A stretch of 64,000 nucleotides of DNA from the NCBI RefSeq assembly GCF_029717145.1, contig NZ_CP099222.1, positions 1,364,001-1,428,000 of the forward strand, given 5' to 3'. The DNA comes from Citrobacter freundii (GTDB lineage: Bacteria > Pseudomonadota > Gammaproteobacteria > Enterobacterales > Enterobacteriaceae). The notes below the pieces were generated by a model. That model saw only the letters and a list, made by a program, of their open reading frames with translations. It ran no database searches and was not told the DNA's origin. The translations under genes and the position numbers were made by a program. Below are positions 9,527 to 22,405 of the stretch, piece after piece; position 1 is the stretch's first letter, and every line of letters begins with the position of its first letter.

Positions 9527-10423
9527 ATGGATCAAAAACAGATTGAAGAAATTGTACGCAGCGTAATGGCGTCAATGGGTGAGTCACAACCGCAGGCTCA
9601 AGCGCCGTCAGCGGAAGTGAAATGCAGCACCACGCAGTGCGCCGCACCAACGGGCGAAAGCTGTGCCATGGATTTAGGTTCAGCCGAAGCGAAAGCGTGG
9701 ATTGGCGTTGAAAACCCGCACCGCGCAGAAGTGTTGACGGAGCTGCGTCGCAGCACCGCTGCACGTGTCTGTACCGGTCGTGCTGGCCCGCGTCCGCGTA
9801 CCCAGGCGCTGCTGCGCTTCCTGGCTGACCACTCACGCTCGAAAGATACCGTGCTGAAAGAGGTGCCGGAAGAGTGGGTGAAAGCACAAGGCTTGCTGGA
9901 AGTGCGCTCGGAAATCAGTGACAAAAATCTGTACCTGACCCGCCCGGACATGGGCCGTCGTCTGAGTGCAGAAGCGATTGAAGCGCTGAAATCCCAGTGC
10001 GTGGCGAACCCGGATGTCCAGGTGATTGTCTCTGATGGCCTGTCTACGGATGCCATCACCGCCAACTACGAAGAGATTCTGCCGCCATTGTTGTCTGGAT
10101 TAAAACAGGCTGGGCTGAAGGTTGGCACGCCGTTCTTTGTCCGCTATGGCCGCGTGAAAATCGAAGATCAGATTGGCGAGCTGCTGGGTGCGAAAGCGGT
10201 GATCCTGCTGGTCGGTGAACGTCCGGGCTTAGGCCAGTCGGAAAGTCTTTCCTGCTACGCCGTCTATTCACCGCGCGTGGCGACTACCGTTGAGGCCGAC
10301 AGAACCTGTATTTCCAACATTCACCAGGGCGGTACGCCACCGGTCGAAGCGGCTGCGGTAATCGTGGATTTGGCCAAACGCATGCTGGAGCAAAAAGCGT
10401 CCGGCATCAACATGACCCGTTAA
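9527..10423 (+). CDS. eutC: EutC, ethanolamine ammonia-lyase small subunit
   Basis: EutC (298 residues) completes the cobalamin-binding site at the EutB interface. Residues 1-17 ([17 protein letters not shown]) match the short helix that targets Salmonella EutC to the microcompartment. A Gln/Ala/Pro-rich linker follows before the conserved domain begins around residue 45. The C-terminal domain contains VSDGLS and [18 protein letters not shown], typical of the family. It is 9 nt upstream of eutL. Confidence 0.96.
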   Translation: MDQKQIEEIVRSVMASMGESQPQAQAPSAEVKCSTTQCAAPTGESCAMDLGSAEAKAWIGVENPHRAEVLTELRRSTAARVCTGRAGPRPRTQALLRFLADHSRSKDTVLKEVPEEWVKAQGLLEVRSEISDKNLYLTRPDMGRRLSAEAIEALKSQCVANPDVQVIVSDGLSTDAITANYEEILPPLLSGLKQAGLKVGTPFFVRYGRVKIEDQIGELLGAKAVILLVGERPGLGQSESLSCYAVYSPRVATTVEADRTCISNIHQGGTPPVEAAAVIVDLAKRMLEQKASGINMTR

Positions 10424-10432
10424 GGAGGCATC

Positions 10433-11092
10433 ATGCCAGCATTAGATTTGATTAGACCTTCAGTCACCGCCATGCGCGTGATTGCCTCGGTAAATGACGG
10501 TTTTGCCCGCGAACTTAAATTACCGCCACATATACGTAGCCTCGGACTCATCACAGCAGACTCTGATGACGTGGCGTATATTGCCGCAGACGAAGCGACA
10601 AAACAGGCAATGGTCGAAGTGGTTTATGGCCGCTCGCTGTATGCCGGTGCGGCGCACGGACCCTCTCCAACGGCAGGTGAAGTGTTGATTATGCTCGGTG
10701 GACCTAACCCGGCGGAAGTTCGCGCGGGTCTGGATGCGATGGTGGCCAATATTGAAAATGGCGCCGCGTTCCAGTGGGCCAATGATGCAGAAAATACGGC
10801 TTTCCTGGCACACGTGGTATCGCGTACCGGTTCATACCTTTCTGCTACGGCGGGATGCGTACTGGGCGATCCGATGGCTTATCTGGTGGCTCCGCCATTA
10901 GAAGCAACCTACGGGATTGATGCTGCGCTGAAATCTGCCGATGTACAGATCGTTACCTACGTGCCGCCACCGTCAGAAACCAACTACTCGGCGGCGTTTT
11001 TAACCGGTAGCCAGGCCGCCTGTAAAGCAGCCTGTAACGCCTTCGCTGATGCTGTTCTGGATATTGCCCGTAATCCTGTCCAGCGCGCGTAA
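10433..11092 (+). CDS. eutL: EutL, trimeric tandem-BMC shell protein
   Basis: At 219 residues EutL carries two fused BMC domains and forms pseudohexameric trimers with a gated central pore in the shell. The conserved start [17 protein letters not shown] and length match the family. The internal segments [20 protein letters not shown] and [18 protein letters not shown] belong to the first and second domains. A GGAGG site lies directly before the ATG at 10433. Confidence 0.95.
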   Translation: MPALDLIRPSVTAMRVIASVNDGFARELKLPPHIRSLGLITADSDDVAYIAADEATKQAMVEVVYGRSLYAGAAHGPSPTAGEVLIMLGGPNPAEVRAGLDAMVANIENGAAFQWANDAENTAFLAHVVSRTGSYLSATAGCVLGDPMAYLVAPPLEATYGIDAALKSADVQIVTYVPPPSETNYSAAFLTGSQAACKAACNAFADAVLDIARNPVQRA

Positions 11093-11103
11093 GAGAGGTT
11101 GCA

Positions 11104-11649
11104 ATGATCAATTCACTGGGATTACTGGAAGTGGATGGCATGGTGGCTGCTGTAGACGCGGCGGATGCCATGCTGAAAGCCGCGAACGTGCGTCTGCTTA
11201 GCCACCAGGTGCTCGATCCTGGCAGGCTAACGCTGGTGGTGGAAGGCGATCTGGCGGCGTGTCGTGCAGCGCTGGATGCCGGTTGTGCTGCTGCTGCGCG
11301 TACAGGACGTGTTATCAGCCGCAAGGAGATAGGACGGCCGGATGATGACACCCAGTGGCTGATCGGTGGTTTTACGCGCCAGCCGAAAAAACCAGAACCG
11401 AAGAAATCAGAACCGAAGCCGGAAGTGACATCAGACGTGAAAACAGAGAAGACGCAGGAAGCACCGGTGTCCTCTGAATCCTCTGACGAATTACTGGCGC
11501 TGTTAACATCGGTCCGTCAGGGAATGACGGCAGGGGAAGTGGCCGCGCACTTTGGTTGGTCACTTGATAAAGCCAGAATTGCGCTGGAACAGCTCTTTTC
11601 TGCCGGAGCGTTGCGTAAACGCAGTAGTCGCTATCGCTTAAAAAATTAA
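11104..11649 (+). CDS. eutK: EutK, BMC domain fused to a winged-helix tail
   Basis: EutK has an N-terminal BMC domain (about residues 1-90; INSLGLLEVDGMVAAVDAAD) and a C-terminal helix-turn-helix-like domain (about 125-181; MTAGEVAAHFGWSLDKARIALEQLF) thought to bind nucleic acid. The linker carries a tandem five-residue repeat (PKKPE, PKKSE, PKPE at about residues 94-107). At 181 residues it is longer than the roughly 165 I recall for E. coli and Salmonella, and the linker accounts for the difference. It is the last structural eut gene before eutR. Confidence 0.92.
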   Translation: MINSLGLLEVDGMVAAVDAADAMLKAANVRLLSHQVLDPGRLTLVVEGDLAACRAALDAGCAAAARTGRVISRKEIGRPDDDTQWLIGGFTRQPKKPEPKKSEPKPEVTSDVKTEKTQEAPVSSESSDELLALLTSVRQGMTAGEVAAHFGWSLDKARIALEQLFSAGALRKRSSRYRLKN

Positions 11650-11660
11650 CCTGTCGGAGG

Positions 11661-11687
11661 GCCGGGGGCTTCAGCGAAGCTTCCGGC
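11661..11687 (+). promoter_or_regulatory. Hairpin directly upstream of eutR
   Basis: Bases 11661-11672 and 11676-11687 form a 12-bp stem with two G-U pairs and a 3-nt loop (AGC). It ends 10 nt before the eutR ATG and is not followed by a U-run, so it is unlikely to be a terminator. Only a weak purine stretch (AAAGG at 11691-11695) remains as ribosome site. It may lower EutR translation from the operon transcript; this is inference. Confidence 0.5.
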
Positions 11688-11697
11688 TTCAAAGGTC

Positions 11698-12750
11698 ATG
11701 AAAAAGAAACGTACTGCAAACCTGCACCATCTTTATCATGAAGTATTACCCGAAGACGTTAAACTTACGCCGAAAGTGGAAGTGGACAATGTTCATCAGC
11801 GGCGAACAACGGATGTGTATGAGCACGCGCTGACCATTACCGCCTGGCAGCAGATCTACGACCAGCTGCATCCAGGTAAATTTCATGGCGAGTTCACTGA
11901 AATCCTGCTTGATGATATTCAGGTGTTCCGTGAATACACCGGTCTGGCGCTGCGTCAGTCCTGTCTCGTCTGGCCAAATTCATTCTGGTTTGGCATTCCG
12001 GCTACGCGCTGCGAACAGGGGTTTATTGGCACCCAATGTCTGGGTAGCGCTGAAATTGCGACCCGTCCGGGCGGGACGGAATTTGAGCTGAGTACGCCGG
12101 ATGACTACACCATTCTTGGCGTCGTGATCTCTGAAGAGGCGATCGCTCGTCAGGCTAACTTCCTGCACAACCCGGAAAGGGTGCTGCATATGCTGCGCAA
12201 CCAGTCGGCGCTGGAAGTAAAAGAACAACACAAAGCAGCGTTGTGGGGCTTTGTGCAACAGGCGCTGGCGACGTTTAGCGAGAATCCTGAGAATCTTCAC
12301 CAGCCTGCGGTGCGCAAAGTGTTAGGGGATAATCTGCTGTTGGCGATGGGTACCATGTTGGATGAAGCCCAGCCGATCATCACCGCCGAGAGTATCAGCC
12401 ATCAGAGTTACCGTCGGTTGCTGTCGCGTGCGCGCGAATATGTGCTGGAAAATATGTCGGAGCCGCTGACCGTGCTCGACCTGTGCAATCAGCTGCATGT
12501 CAGCCGAAGAACCTTGCAAAATGCCTTCCATGCGATCCTGGGGATCGGGCCGAATGCCTGGTTAAAACGCATTCGTTTGAACGCAGTCCGCCGTGAGCTT
12601 ATCAGCCCGTGGTCGCAGAGTACGACGGTAAAAGATGCCGCGATGCAGTGGGGATTCTGGCATTTAGGGCAGTTTGCCACCGATTACCAGCAGCTGTTTG
12701 CCGAGAAACCGTCGCTCACGCTGCATCAGCGTATGCGTCAGTGGGCGTGA
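11698..12750 (+). CDS. eutR: EutR, AraC-family activator of the eut operon
   Basis: The 350-residue regulator activates the eut promoter when both ethanolamine and adenosylcobalamin are present. The C-terminal 100 residues hold the AraC DNA-binding domain with two helix-turn-helix units ([20 protein letters not shown] and [20 protein letters not shown]). The N-terminal part is the ligand-sensing region. It is the final gene of the operon, 48 nt after eutK. The operon's main promoter lies outside the window. Confidence 0.95.
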   Translation: MKKKRTANLHHLYHEVLPEDVKLTPKVEVDNVHQRRTTDVYEHALTITAWQQIYDQLHPGKFHGEFTEILLDDIQVFREYTGLALRQSCLVWPNSFWFGIPATRCEQGFIGTQCLGSAEIATRPGGTEFELSTPDDYTILGVVISEEAIARQANFLHNPERVLHMLRNQSALEVKEQHKAALWGFVQQALATFSENPENLHQPAVRKVLGDNLLLAMGTMLDEAQPIITAESISHQSYRRLLSRAREYVLENMSEPLTVLDLCNQLHVSRRTLQNAFHAILGIGPNAWLKRIRLNAVRRELISPWSQSTTVKDAAMQWGFWHLGQFATDYQQLFAEKPSLTLHQRMRQWA

Positions 12751-12761
12751 TGAGATTATTG

Positions 12762-14627
<1,866 letters not shown>

Positions 14628-14839
14628 ACGGCCTGAGTTGTAATAAATAAGTTCCAGATGTTATATCGTATCGCGTAGTCCGTTGCGACGGATCGGGATA
14701 ATAATTGTTTTACTTTTCATTTCAATACGTGACAGTTGCCTATTATGCCATTTTTTACGCCGCTTCGCGTCAGATATTGGCTTAATCAGTTGTTCACGCC
14801 ATAATCACTATTTTTAGGGCTAAAAAGGGTCTCAATACC

Positions 14840-15265
14840 ATGGAGATACGCGTATTTCGCCAGGAAGATTTCGAAGAGGTTATCACCCTCTGGGAGCGCT
14901 GCGACCTGCTGCGTCCATGGAACGATCCGGAAATGGATATTGAGCGCAAGGTGAATCACGACGTCAGCTTGTTCCTGGTCGCCGAGGTGAACGGTGAAGT
15001 CGTTGGCACGGTGATGGGGGGTTACGACGGTCATCGCGGCTCAGCGTACTATCTTGGCGTACACCCTGAATTTCGTGCTCGTGGCATTGCGAATGCACTG
15101 CTCAGTCGGCTGGAGAAAAAGCTCATTGCCCGCGGATGTCCGAAGATTCAAATTATGGTGCGTGACGACAATGACATCGTGCTGGGCATGTATGAACGTC
15201 TGGGATATGAACATGCTGACGTACTCAATCTGGGCAAGCGCTTGATTGAAGATGAAGAGTACTGA
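14840..15265 (+). CDS. ypeA: YpeA, GNAT-family acetyltransferase
   Basis: The 141-residue protein is a single GNAT domain with the acetyl-CoA binding motif at [20 protein letters not shown] (R-x-x-G-x-A type). The substrate is not established; small-molecule or protein N-acetylation are both possible. The start [14 protein letters not shown] is typical of the RimI-like subgroup. It is divergent from amiA and its last 20 nt overlap yfeZ. Confidence 0.92.
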   Translation: MEIRVFRQEDFEEVITLWERCDLLRPWNDPEMDIERKVNHDVSLFLVAEVNGEVVGTVMGGYDGHRGSAYYLGVHPEFRARGIANALLSRLEKKLIARGCPKIQIMVRDDNDIVLGMYERLGYEHADVLNLGKRLIEDEEY

Positions 15266-15701
15266 GTTTCATCCCGCCGACTATGACGGTCACGGGCGTC
15301 TGCGCCTCCCTGTTTTGTTCTGGTGCGTGTTGCTGCTTCAGGCGCGCACGTGGGTGCTGTTTGTGATTGCGGGATCTTCTCGCGAGCAGGGCAACACCTT
15401 ACTGAATTTGTTTTACCCCGATCACGATGCGTTCTGGCTGGGATTGCTCCCAGGCGTTCCGGCAGTGCTGGCGTTTTTACTCAGCGGGCGGCGTTTTGCA
15501 TTTCCTGCGCTGTGGCGCTGGCTGCGCGGATTACTGATTTTGGCCCAGTTGGCGTTGCTTTGCTGGCAGCCACTGCTGTGGTTGGGGGGCGATCCGGTCA
15601 ATGGCGTTGGGCTGGCGCTGCTGGTAGCCGATGTTGTCGCCCTGGTCTGGCTACTGACTAACCCGCGTTTACGTGCCTGTTTTGCCATCGAAAAAGAATA
15701 A
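15246..15701 (+). CDS. yfeZ: YfeZ, inner-membrane protein of unknown function
   Basis: This 151-residue protein matches the enteric YfeZ family (DUF2919). Four hydrophobic segments are evident (from [19 protein letters not shown] to [15 protein letters not shown]), so it is an integral membrane protein; no catalytic motif is seen. Two in-frame ATGs at 15246 and 15252 are possible starts, both inside the end of ypeA, which suggests translational coupling. Function is unknown. Confidence 0.85.
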   Translation: MKMKSTEFHPADYDGHGRLRLPVLFWCVLLLQARTWVLFVIAGSSREQGNTLLNLFYPDHDAFWLGLLPGVPAVLAFLLSGRRFAFPALWRWLRGLLILAQLALLCWQPLLWLGGDPVNGVGLALLVADVVALVWLLTNPRLRACFAIEKE

Positions 15702-15761
15702 CGGCACTTTTTTATGAAGCCGGACTCCAAGCAACGTTAATTAATAAAGAAAGGATGTGAG

Positions 15762-16337
15762 ATGAAATCGCTGCGTTTGATGTTATGCGCGATGCCGCTG
15801 GTACTGACCGGCTGCTCGACGCTCTCGTCGGTGAACTGGTCCGCCGCAAATCCGTGGAACTGGTTTGGTTCTTCGACGGAAGTCACCGAGCAGGGGGTGG
15901 GACAACTCACTGCTGCGACGCCGCTGGATGAGAAAGCCATTGCCGATGCGCTGGACGGAGATTATCGCCTGCGCAGCGGGATGAAGACCGACAACGGCAA
16001 TGTGGTGCGCTTTTTTGAAGCAATGAAAGAAGATAAGTTGGCGATGGTGATCACTGGCGATGGGGGGACCATCAGCCGTATTGATGTACTGGACGGCGAT
16101 ATTTCGTCAGCGTCCGGTGCAGAAATCGGTACACCGTTTAGTGACCTTTACACCAAAGCGTTCGGTAATTGCCAGAAAGCGACCGGCGATGATAGTGCAG
16201 GTGTTGAGTGTAAAGCTGAGGGAAGTCAGCATATTAGCTACATTTTTTCCGGTGAGTGGAGCGGTCCTGAAGGCATAATGCCGTCTGACGATACGCTGAA
16301 AGACTGGAAAGTAAGCAAAATTATCTGGCGGCGTTAA
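15762..16337 (+). CDS. yfeY: YfeY, outer-membrane lipoprotein
   Basis: The 191-residue precursor has a lipoprotein signal peptide ending in the lipobox LTGC, with lipidation expected at Cys18. In E. coli yfeY belongs to the sigma-E envelope stress regulon and its function is unknown. The mature part is soluble-like, without membrane segments. A good AAAGGA site lies before the ATG. A strong terminator-like hairpin follows at 16392-16419. Confidence 0.9.
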   Translation: MKSLRLMLCAMPLVLTGCSTLSSVNWSAANPWNWFGSSTEVTEQGVGQLTAATPLDEKAIADALDGDYRLRSGMKTDNGNVVRFFEAMKEDKLAMVITGDGGTISRIDVLDGDISSASGAEIGTPFSDLYTKAFGNCQKATGDDSAGVECKAEGSQHISYIFSGEWSGPEGIMPSDDTLKDWKVSKIIWRR

Positions 16338-16382
16338 TTTGCGTCTGAACAAATCGACAGACTAAAAAAACAGGTAGAATAA

Positions 16383-17330
<948 letters not shown>

Positions 17331-17339
17331 GAGTGAGTT

Positions 17340-17373
17340 GCCGGATGGTGGCATAACGCCTTCTCCGGACTAC
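17340..17373 (+). repeat. Single REP element after yfeX
   Basis: GCCGGATGGTGGCATAACGCC followed by TTCTCCGGACTAC is one diverged REP palindrome between the yfeX stop and the terminator at 17395. Confidence 0.7.
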
Positions 17374-17394
17374 ACACTGGCGTAAAATACATCT

Positions 17395-17419
17395 CCCCGC
17401 ACCGTCGGGGATTTTTTTT
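17395..17419 (+). terminator. Terminator of yfeX
   Basis: CCCCG pairs with CGGGG around CACCGT, followed by A and eight T residues, a compact intrinsic terminator. Confidence 0.85.
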
Positions 17420-17528
17420 ACCTGAAATTAACCTGATTTAGTGAGCCATTTCGCAGCACTGATTTGTTAATGCTGTATCTTCTGCGTGAATGAAGCGGAT
17501 GCTTCATATTCAAAAGGAGAATATTGAA

Positions 17529-18320
17529 ATGGGAAAACTCACGGGCAAAACAGCATTGATTACGGGCGCATCTCAGGGTATTGGCGAAGGGATCGCCAGA
17601 ACATTTGCCCGCCACGGTGCGAACCTGATCTTGCTGGATATCTCCGATGAGATTGAAAAACTGGCGGATGAGCTTGTTGGACGCGGTCACCGTTGTACGG
17701 CAGTTCATGCGGACGTCAGAGATTTTGCTTCTGTCACCGCGGCGGTAAAACGCGCGAAGAACATTGAGGGCAAAATCGATATTCTGGTCAACAACGCAGG
17801 CGTATGCCGTCTCGGCAGCTTCCTTGAAATGAGCGATGAAGATCGCGACTTCCATATTGATATCAACATCAAAGGTGTCTGGAACGTGACGAAAGCCGTT
17901 CTGCCGGAGATGGTTGCTCGCAAGGATGGGCGCATCGTGATGATGTCATCCGTCACCGGCGATATGGTCGCCGATCCGGGCGAAACGGCCTATGCACTGT
18001 CAAAAGCCGCGATTATCGGCTTAACCAAATCGCTGGCGGTGGAATACGCGCAATCCGGCATCCGCGTTAATGCGATTTGCCCCGGCTATGTCCGCACGCC
18101 AATGGCGGAAAACATCGCGCGTCAGTCTAACCCGGACGATCCGGAATCAGTGTTGACTGAAATGGCAAAAGCCATTCCGCTGCGTCGCCTGGCGTGTCCG
18201 CTTGAAGTCGGTGAACTGGCGGCGTTCCTGGCGTCTGATGAGTCCAGCTACTTAACCGGCACGCAGAACGTGATCGATGGCGGCAGTACCCTGCCAGAAA
18301 GCGTTAGCGTCGGCGTCTGA
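17529..18320 (+). CDS. ucpA: UcpA, short-chain dehydrogenase/reductase
   Basis: UcpA (263 residues) is a classical SDR with the cofactor motif TGASQGIG at residues 12-19, the NNAG motif at 88-91 and the catalytic pair Tyr155 and Lys159 in YALSK. The physiological substrate is unknown; E. coli ucpA has been linked to furfural tolerance. The ATG at 17529 is preceded by AAAGGAG, and gives the family start MGKLTGKTALITG. It lies upstream of the cys operon in the same direction. Confidence 0.94.
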   Translation: MGKLTGKTALITGASQGIGEGIARTFARHGANLILLDISDEIEKLADELVGRGHRCTAVHADVRDFASVTAAVKRAKNIEGKIDILVNNAGVCRLGSFLEMSDEDRDFHIDINIKGVWNVTKAVLPEMVARKDGRIVMMSSVTGDMVADPGETAYALSKAAIIGLTKSLAVEYAQSGIRVNAICPGYVRTPMAENIARQSNPDDPESVLTEMAKAIPLRRLACPLEVGELAAFLASDESSYLTGTQNVIDGGSTLPESVSVGV

Positions 18321-18359
18321 GTGATGCCTGTCTCCTCCCCGCGAACAGGGGAGGAGTTA

Positions 18360-18477
18360 CCTCTTATTCTCTTTTCAACTTTCAAATCATCAAACGGTAT
18401 ATAAAACCGTTACTCCTTTTACTCCCGTTATAAATATGATGGCCATAAGAAAGTCATTAAATTTATAAGGGTGCGCA
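18360..18477 (+). promoter_or_regulatory. CysB-dependent promoter region of cysPUWAM
   Basis: The AT-rich stretch before cysP closely resembles the E. coli cysP control region, including the core CGTTATAAATATGATGG and the stretch GAAAGTCATTAAATTTATAA immediately upstream of the ribosome site. Known biology: CysB with N-acetylserine activates here under sulfur limitation. Exact -35/-10 boxes cannot be fixed by eye. A GC-rich inverted repeat (CTCCTCCCC/GGGGAGGAG, about 18332-18356) just upstream may end ucpA transcription. Confidence 0.6.
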
Positions 18478-19491
18478 ATGGCCGTTAACTTACTGAAAAA
18501 AAGAACCCTGACGCTGGCGGCGCTGCTGCTGGTCGGTCAGGCGCAGGCAACGGAACTGCTGAACAGTTCCTATGATGTGTCTCGTGAGCTGTTTGCCGCC
18601 CTTAACCCGTCGTTTGAACAGCAATGGGCGCAGGATAACGGCGGTGACAAGCTGACGATTAAACAATCTCATGCCGGGTCATCAAAACAGGCGCTGGCGA
18701 TTCTGCAGGGGCTGAAAGCCGACGTCGTCACCTATAACCAGGTCACTGACGTGCAGATTCTGCATGACAAAGGAAAGCTGATTCCGGCCGACTGGCAAAG
18801 CCGTCTGCCAAATAACAGCTCGCCGTTCTATTCCACAATGGGCTTCCTGGTGCGCAAAGGGAACCCGAAAAATATCCATGACTGGAATGACCTGGTGCGT
18901 TCTGACGTCAAACTGATCTTCCCAAACCCGAAAACCTCCGGTAACGCGCGCTATACCTATCTGGCGGCGTGGGGTGCGGCGGCAAAAGCGGACGGCGGCG
19001 ATAAAGCTAAAACCGAACAGTTCATGACCCAGTTCCTGAAAAATGTTGAAGTCTTTGATACCGGCGGTCGCGGTGCCACCACCACCTTTGCAGAACGTGG
19101 GCTGGGCGACGTGCTGATCAGCTTCGAATCAGAAGTGAACAACATTCGTAAGCAGTATGAAGCGCAGGGTTTCGAGGTCGTTATTCCTAAGACCAATATC
19201 CTCGCCGAGTTCCCGGTGGCGTGGATCGATAAAAACGTGCAGGCCAATGGCACTGAGAAAGCGGCGAAAGCCTACCTGAACTGGCTGTACAGCCCGCAGG
19301 CGCAGACCATCATCACGGATTATTACTACCGTGTGAATAACCCGCAGGTGATGGACAAGCTGAAAGATAAATTCCCGCAGACCGAGTTGTTCCGCGTGGA
19401 AGATCAGTTTGGCGCATGGCCTGAGGTGATGAAAACGCACTTTGTCAGCGGCGGTGAGCTGGACAAACTGTTGGCGGCGGGGCGTAAGTAA
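18478..19491 (+). CDS. cysP: CysP, periplasmic thiosulfate-binding protein
   Basis: CysP (337 residues) captures thiosulfate, and to a degree sulfate, for the CysUWA transporter. A Sec signal peptide spans roughly residues 1-24, with Lys-Lys-Arg followed by [14 protein letters not shown]. Conserved sulfate-binding protein segments include SHAGSSKQA and [20 protein letters not shown]. The stop abuts the cysU start without a gap. Confidence 0.96.
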   Translation: MAVNLLKKRTLTLAALLLVGQAQATELLNSSYDVSRELFAALNPSFEQQWAQDNGGDKLTIKQSHAGSSKQALAILQGLKADVVTYNQVTDVQILHDKGKLIPADWQSRLPNNSSPFYSTMGFLVRKGNPKNIHDWNDLVRSDVKLIFPNPKTSGNARYTYLAAWGAAAKADGGDKAKTEQFMTQFLKNVEVFDTGGRGATTTFAERGLGDVLISFESEVNNIRKQYEAQGFEVVIPKTNILAEFPVAWIDKNVQANGTEKAAKAYLNWLYSPQAQTIITDYYYRVNNPQVMDKLKDKFPQTELFRVEDQFGAWPEVMKTHFVSGGELDKLLAAGRK

Positions 19492-20325
19492 ATGTTTGCT
19501 GTTTCCTCCCGACGCGTGCTGCCCGGCTTTACCTTAAGCCTGGGCACCAGCTTACTGTTTGTCTGCCTGATATTGCTGCTGCCGCTCAGTGCGCTGGTGA
19601 TGCAACTGGCGCAAATGAGCTGGGCGCAATACTGGGAAGTGATTACCAATCCGCAGGTGGTGGCAGCCTATAAGGTAACGCTGCTGTCCGCGTTTGTGGC
19701 CTCGATCTTTAACGGCGTGTTCGGCCTGCTGATGGCGTGGATCTTAACCCGCTATCGCTTTCCAGGTCGCACGCTGCTGGATGCGTTAATGGACCTGCCG
19801 TTTGCGCTGCCTACGGCAGTGGCGGGCCTGACGCTGGCCTCGCTGTTTTCGGTTAACGGTTTTTACGGCGAGTGGCTGGCGAAACTGGATATTAAAGTAA
19901 CCTACACCTGGCTCGGTATTGCGGTCGCCATGGCGTTCACCAGCATTCCGTTCGTAGTGCGTACCGTACAGCCGGTGCTGGAAGAGTTAGGCCCGGAGTA
20001 TGAAGAAGCTGCGGAAACGCTCGGCGCCACGCGCTTGCAGAGCTTTCGTAAAGTGGTGCTGCCGGAATTATCTCCGGCGCTGGTTGCCGGGATCGCACTC
20101 TCGTTCACCCGCAGCCTGGGGGAATTTGGTGCGGTTATCTTCATCGCCGGGAACATCGCCTGGAAAACGGAAGTCACTTCGCTGATGATTTTTGTCCGCT
20201 TGCAGGAGTTTGACTATCCCGCCGCCAGCGCGATTGCGTCGGTGATCCTCGGGGCATCGCTGTTGCTGCTGTTTTCGATTAACACCCTGCAGAGTCGCTT
20301 TGGTCGACGCGTGGTAGGTCACTGA
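19492..20325 (+). CDS. cysU: CysU (CysT), sulfate/thiosulfate ABC permease
   Basis: This 277-residue inner-membrane permease pairs with CysW. Six or so transmembrane segments and the cytoplasmic EAA loop that contacts CysA (EEAAETLGATRLQSFRKV) are visible. It begins directly after the cysP stop and its own stop overlaps the cysW start by one base. Confidence 0.95.
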   Translation: MFAVSSRRVLPGFTLSLGTSLLFVCLILLLPLSALVMQLAQMSWAQYWEVITNPQVVAAYKVTLLSAFVASIFNGVFGLLMAWILTRYRFPGRTLLDALMDLPFALPTAVAGLTLASLFSVNGFYGEWLAKLDIKVTYTWLGIAVAMAFTSIPFVVRTVQPVLEELGPEYEEAAETLGATRLQSFRKVVLPELSPALVAGIALSFTRSLGEFGAVIFIAGNIAWKTEVTSLMIFVRLQEFDYPAASAIASVILGASLLLLFSINTLQSRFGRRVVGH

Positions 20326-21200
20326 TGGCAGAGATTACCCAATTGAAACGCTATGGCGCGCCCCGCATCAACTGGGGGAAATGGTTTCTGATCGGCACGG
20401 GTATGCTGGTCTCCGCGTTCATTTTGCTGGTGCCGATGATTTATATCTTCGTGCAGGCGTTCAGCAAGGGATTAATGTCGGTATTACAGAACCTGGCCGA
20501 CCCGGACATGCTGCACGCTATTTGGCTAACGGTGCTGATTGCGCTGATCGCGGTACCGGTGAACCTGGTGTTTGGCGTGCTGCTGGCGTGGCTGGTCACG
20601 CGCTTTAACTTCCCCGGTCGCCAGTTGCTGCTGACGTTGCTGGATATCCCGTTTGCCGTGTCGCCAGTGGTCGCCGGTCTGGTCTATCTGCTGTTCTACG
20701 GTTCCAACGGCCCGCTCGGCGGCTGGCTGGATGAGCACAACCTACAGGTGATGTTCGCTTGGCCGGGAATGGTGCTGGTCACGGTCTTCGTCACCTGTCC
20801 GTTTGTGGTGCGTGAGCTGGTACCGGTGATGTTGAGCCAGGGCAGCAATGAAGACGAGGCGGCTATTCTACTTGGCGCATCCGGCTGGCAGATGTTCCGC
20901 CGCGTGACCTTGCCAAACATTCGCTGGGCGCTGCTGTACGGCGTGGTGCTGACCAACGCCCGCGCGATTGGCGAGTTTGGCGCGGTGTCGGTGGTGTCCG
21001 GCTCGATTCGCGGCGAAACCCTGTCTCTGCCTTTGCAGATTGAATTACTGGAGCAGGACTACAACACCGTCGGCTCCTTTACCGCTGCGGCGTTATTAAC
21101 GCTGATGGCGATTGTTACCCTGTTTTTGAAGAGCATGTTGCAATGGCGTCTGGAGAACCAGGAAAAACGCGCGCAGCAGGAGGAAAATCATGAGCATTGA
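20325..21200 (+). CDS. cysW: CysW, sulfate/thiosulfate ABC permease
   Basis: CysW (291 residues) is the second membrane subunit of the sulfate/thiosulfate importer. Its EAA loop reads [19 protein letters not shown]. The N-terminal 25 residues are cytoplasmic and basic; hydrophobic segments follow. Start and stop overlap cysU (1 nt) and cysA (11 nt), indicating tight coupling. Confidence 0.95.
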   Translation: MAEITQLKRYGAPRINWGKWFLIGTGMLVSAFILLVPMIYIFVQAFSKGLMSVLQNLADPDMLHAIWLTVLIALIAVPVNLVFGVLLAWLVTRFNFPGRQLLLTLLDIPFAVSPVVAGLVYLLFYGSNGPLGGWLDEHNLQVMFAWPGMVLVTVFVTCPFVVRELVPVMLSQGSNEDEAAILLGASGWQMFRRVTLPNIRWALLYGVVLTNARAIGEFGAVSVVSGSIRGETLSLPLQIELLEQDYNTVGSFTAAALLTLMAIVTLFLKSMLQWRLENQEKRAQQEENHEH

Positions 21201-22287
21201 GATTGCCAATATTAAGAAGTCTTTTGGTCGCACCCAGGTGCTGAACGATATCTCACTGGATATTCCTTCAGGTCAGATGGTCGCGCTGCTGGGGCCGTCC
21301 GGTTCAGGAAAAACTACGCTGCTGCGCATTATTGCCGGGCTGGAGCATCAGTCCAGCGGGCATATTCGCTTTCACGGTACGGACGTCAGTCGTCTGCACG
21401 CTCGCGAGCGTAAGGTGGGGTTTGTATTCCAGCACTACGCGCTGTTCCGGCATATGACCGTCTTCGACAATATCGCCTTTGGTCTGACGGTACTACCACG
21501 TCGCGAGCGTCCGAATGCGGCGGCGATCAAAGAAAAAGTCACCAAACTGCTGGAAATGGTACAGTTGGCCCATCTGGCAGAACGCTTCCCGGCGCAGCTT
21601 TCCGGCGGTCAAAAGCAGCGCGTGGCGCTGGCGCGTGCGCTGGCGGTAGAGCCGCAGATCCTGCTGCTCGACGAACCATTTGGCGCGCTTGATGCCCAGG
21701 TGCGTAAAGAATTGCGTCGCTGGCTGCGTCAGTTGCATGAAGAACTGAAATTCACCAGCGTGTTCGTTACCCACGATCAGGAAGAAGCGACGGAAGTGGC
21801 GGATCGCGTGGTGGTGATGAGTCAGGGTCATATCGAGCAGGCCGATGCGCCGGATCAGGTATGGCGTGAACCGGCCACCCGCTTTGTGCTGGAGTTTATG
21901 GGCGAAGTGAACCGCCTGCAGGGCACCGTACGCGGTGGGCAGTTCCACGTTGGCGCGCATCGCTGGCCGCTGGGATATACGCCCGCGTATCAGGGACCGG
22001 TCGATTTGTTCCTGCGTCCGTGGGAAGTCGATGTGAGCCGCCGTACCAGCCTCGATTCGCCGCTGCCGGTACAGGTGCTGGAAGCCAGTCCGAAAGGTCA
22101 CTACACCCAATTAGTTGTCCAGCCACTGGGGTGGTATAACGAGCCGCTGACGGTGGTGATGCAGGGCGATAACCCCCCAAGCCGCGGTGAACGTCTGTTT
22201 GTGGGACTGCAAAATGCGCGTCTGTATAACGGTGAACAGCGGATTGAAACGCGTGAAACCGAACTTGCTCTGGCACAATCCGCCTGA
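21190..22287 (+). CDS. cysA: CysA, sulfate/thiosulfate ABC ATPase
   Basis: The 365-residue ATPase powers the CysUW importer. Walker A is GPSGSGKTT (residues 35-43), the signature is LSGGQKQR, Walker B is [12 protein letters not shown], and the switch histidine lies in [12 protein letters not shown]-terminal TOBE-like regulatory region begins around residue 235. A BIME separates it from cysM, which probably shares the transcript. Confidence 0.96.
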   Translation: MSIEIANIKKSFGRTQVLNDISLDIPSGQMVALLGPSGSGKTTLLRIIAGLEHQSSGHIRFHGTDVSRLHARERKVGFVFQHYALFRHMTVFDNIAFGLTVLPRRERPNAAAIKEKVTKLLEMVQLAHLAERFPAQLSGGQKQRVALARALAVEPQILLLDEPFGALDAQVRKELRRWLRQLHEELKFTSVFVTHDQEEATEVADRVVVMSQGHIEQADAPDQVWREPATRFVLEFMGEVNRLQGTVRGGQFHVGAHRWPLGYTPAYQGPVDLFLRPWEVDVSRRTSLDSPLPVQVLEASPKGHYTQLVVQPLGWYNEPLTVVMQGDNPPSRGERLFVGLQNARLYNGEQRIETRETELALAQSA

Positions 22288-22309
22288 TAGGTTAATTCGC
22301 ATAGTTATC

Positions 22310-22386
22310 GCCCGGTGGCGCTATGCTTACCGGGCCTACGGGCTAAATCATGACCTGTAGGCCGGGTAAGCGCAGCGCCACCCGGC
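22310..22386 (+). repeat. REP pair between cysA and cysM
   Basis: Two inverted REP units, GCCCGGTGGCGC to CCGGGCCTAC (22310-22339) and GTAGGCCGGGTAAGC to CACCCGGC (22357-22386), occupy most of the spacer. Confidence 0.85.
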
Positions 22387-22405
22387 ATTTTATTGAGCAG
22401 AAAAC

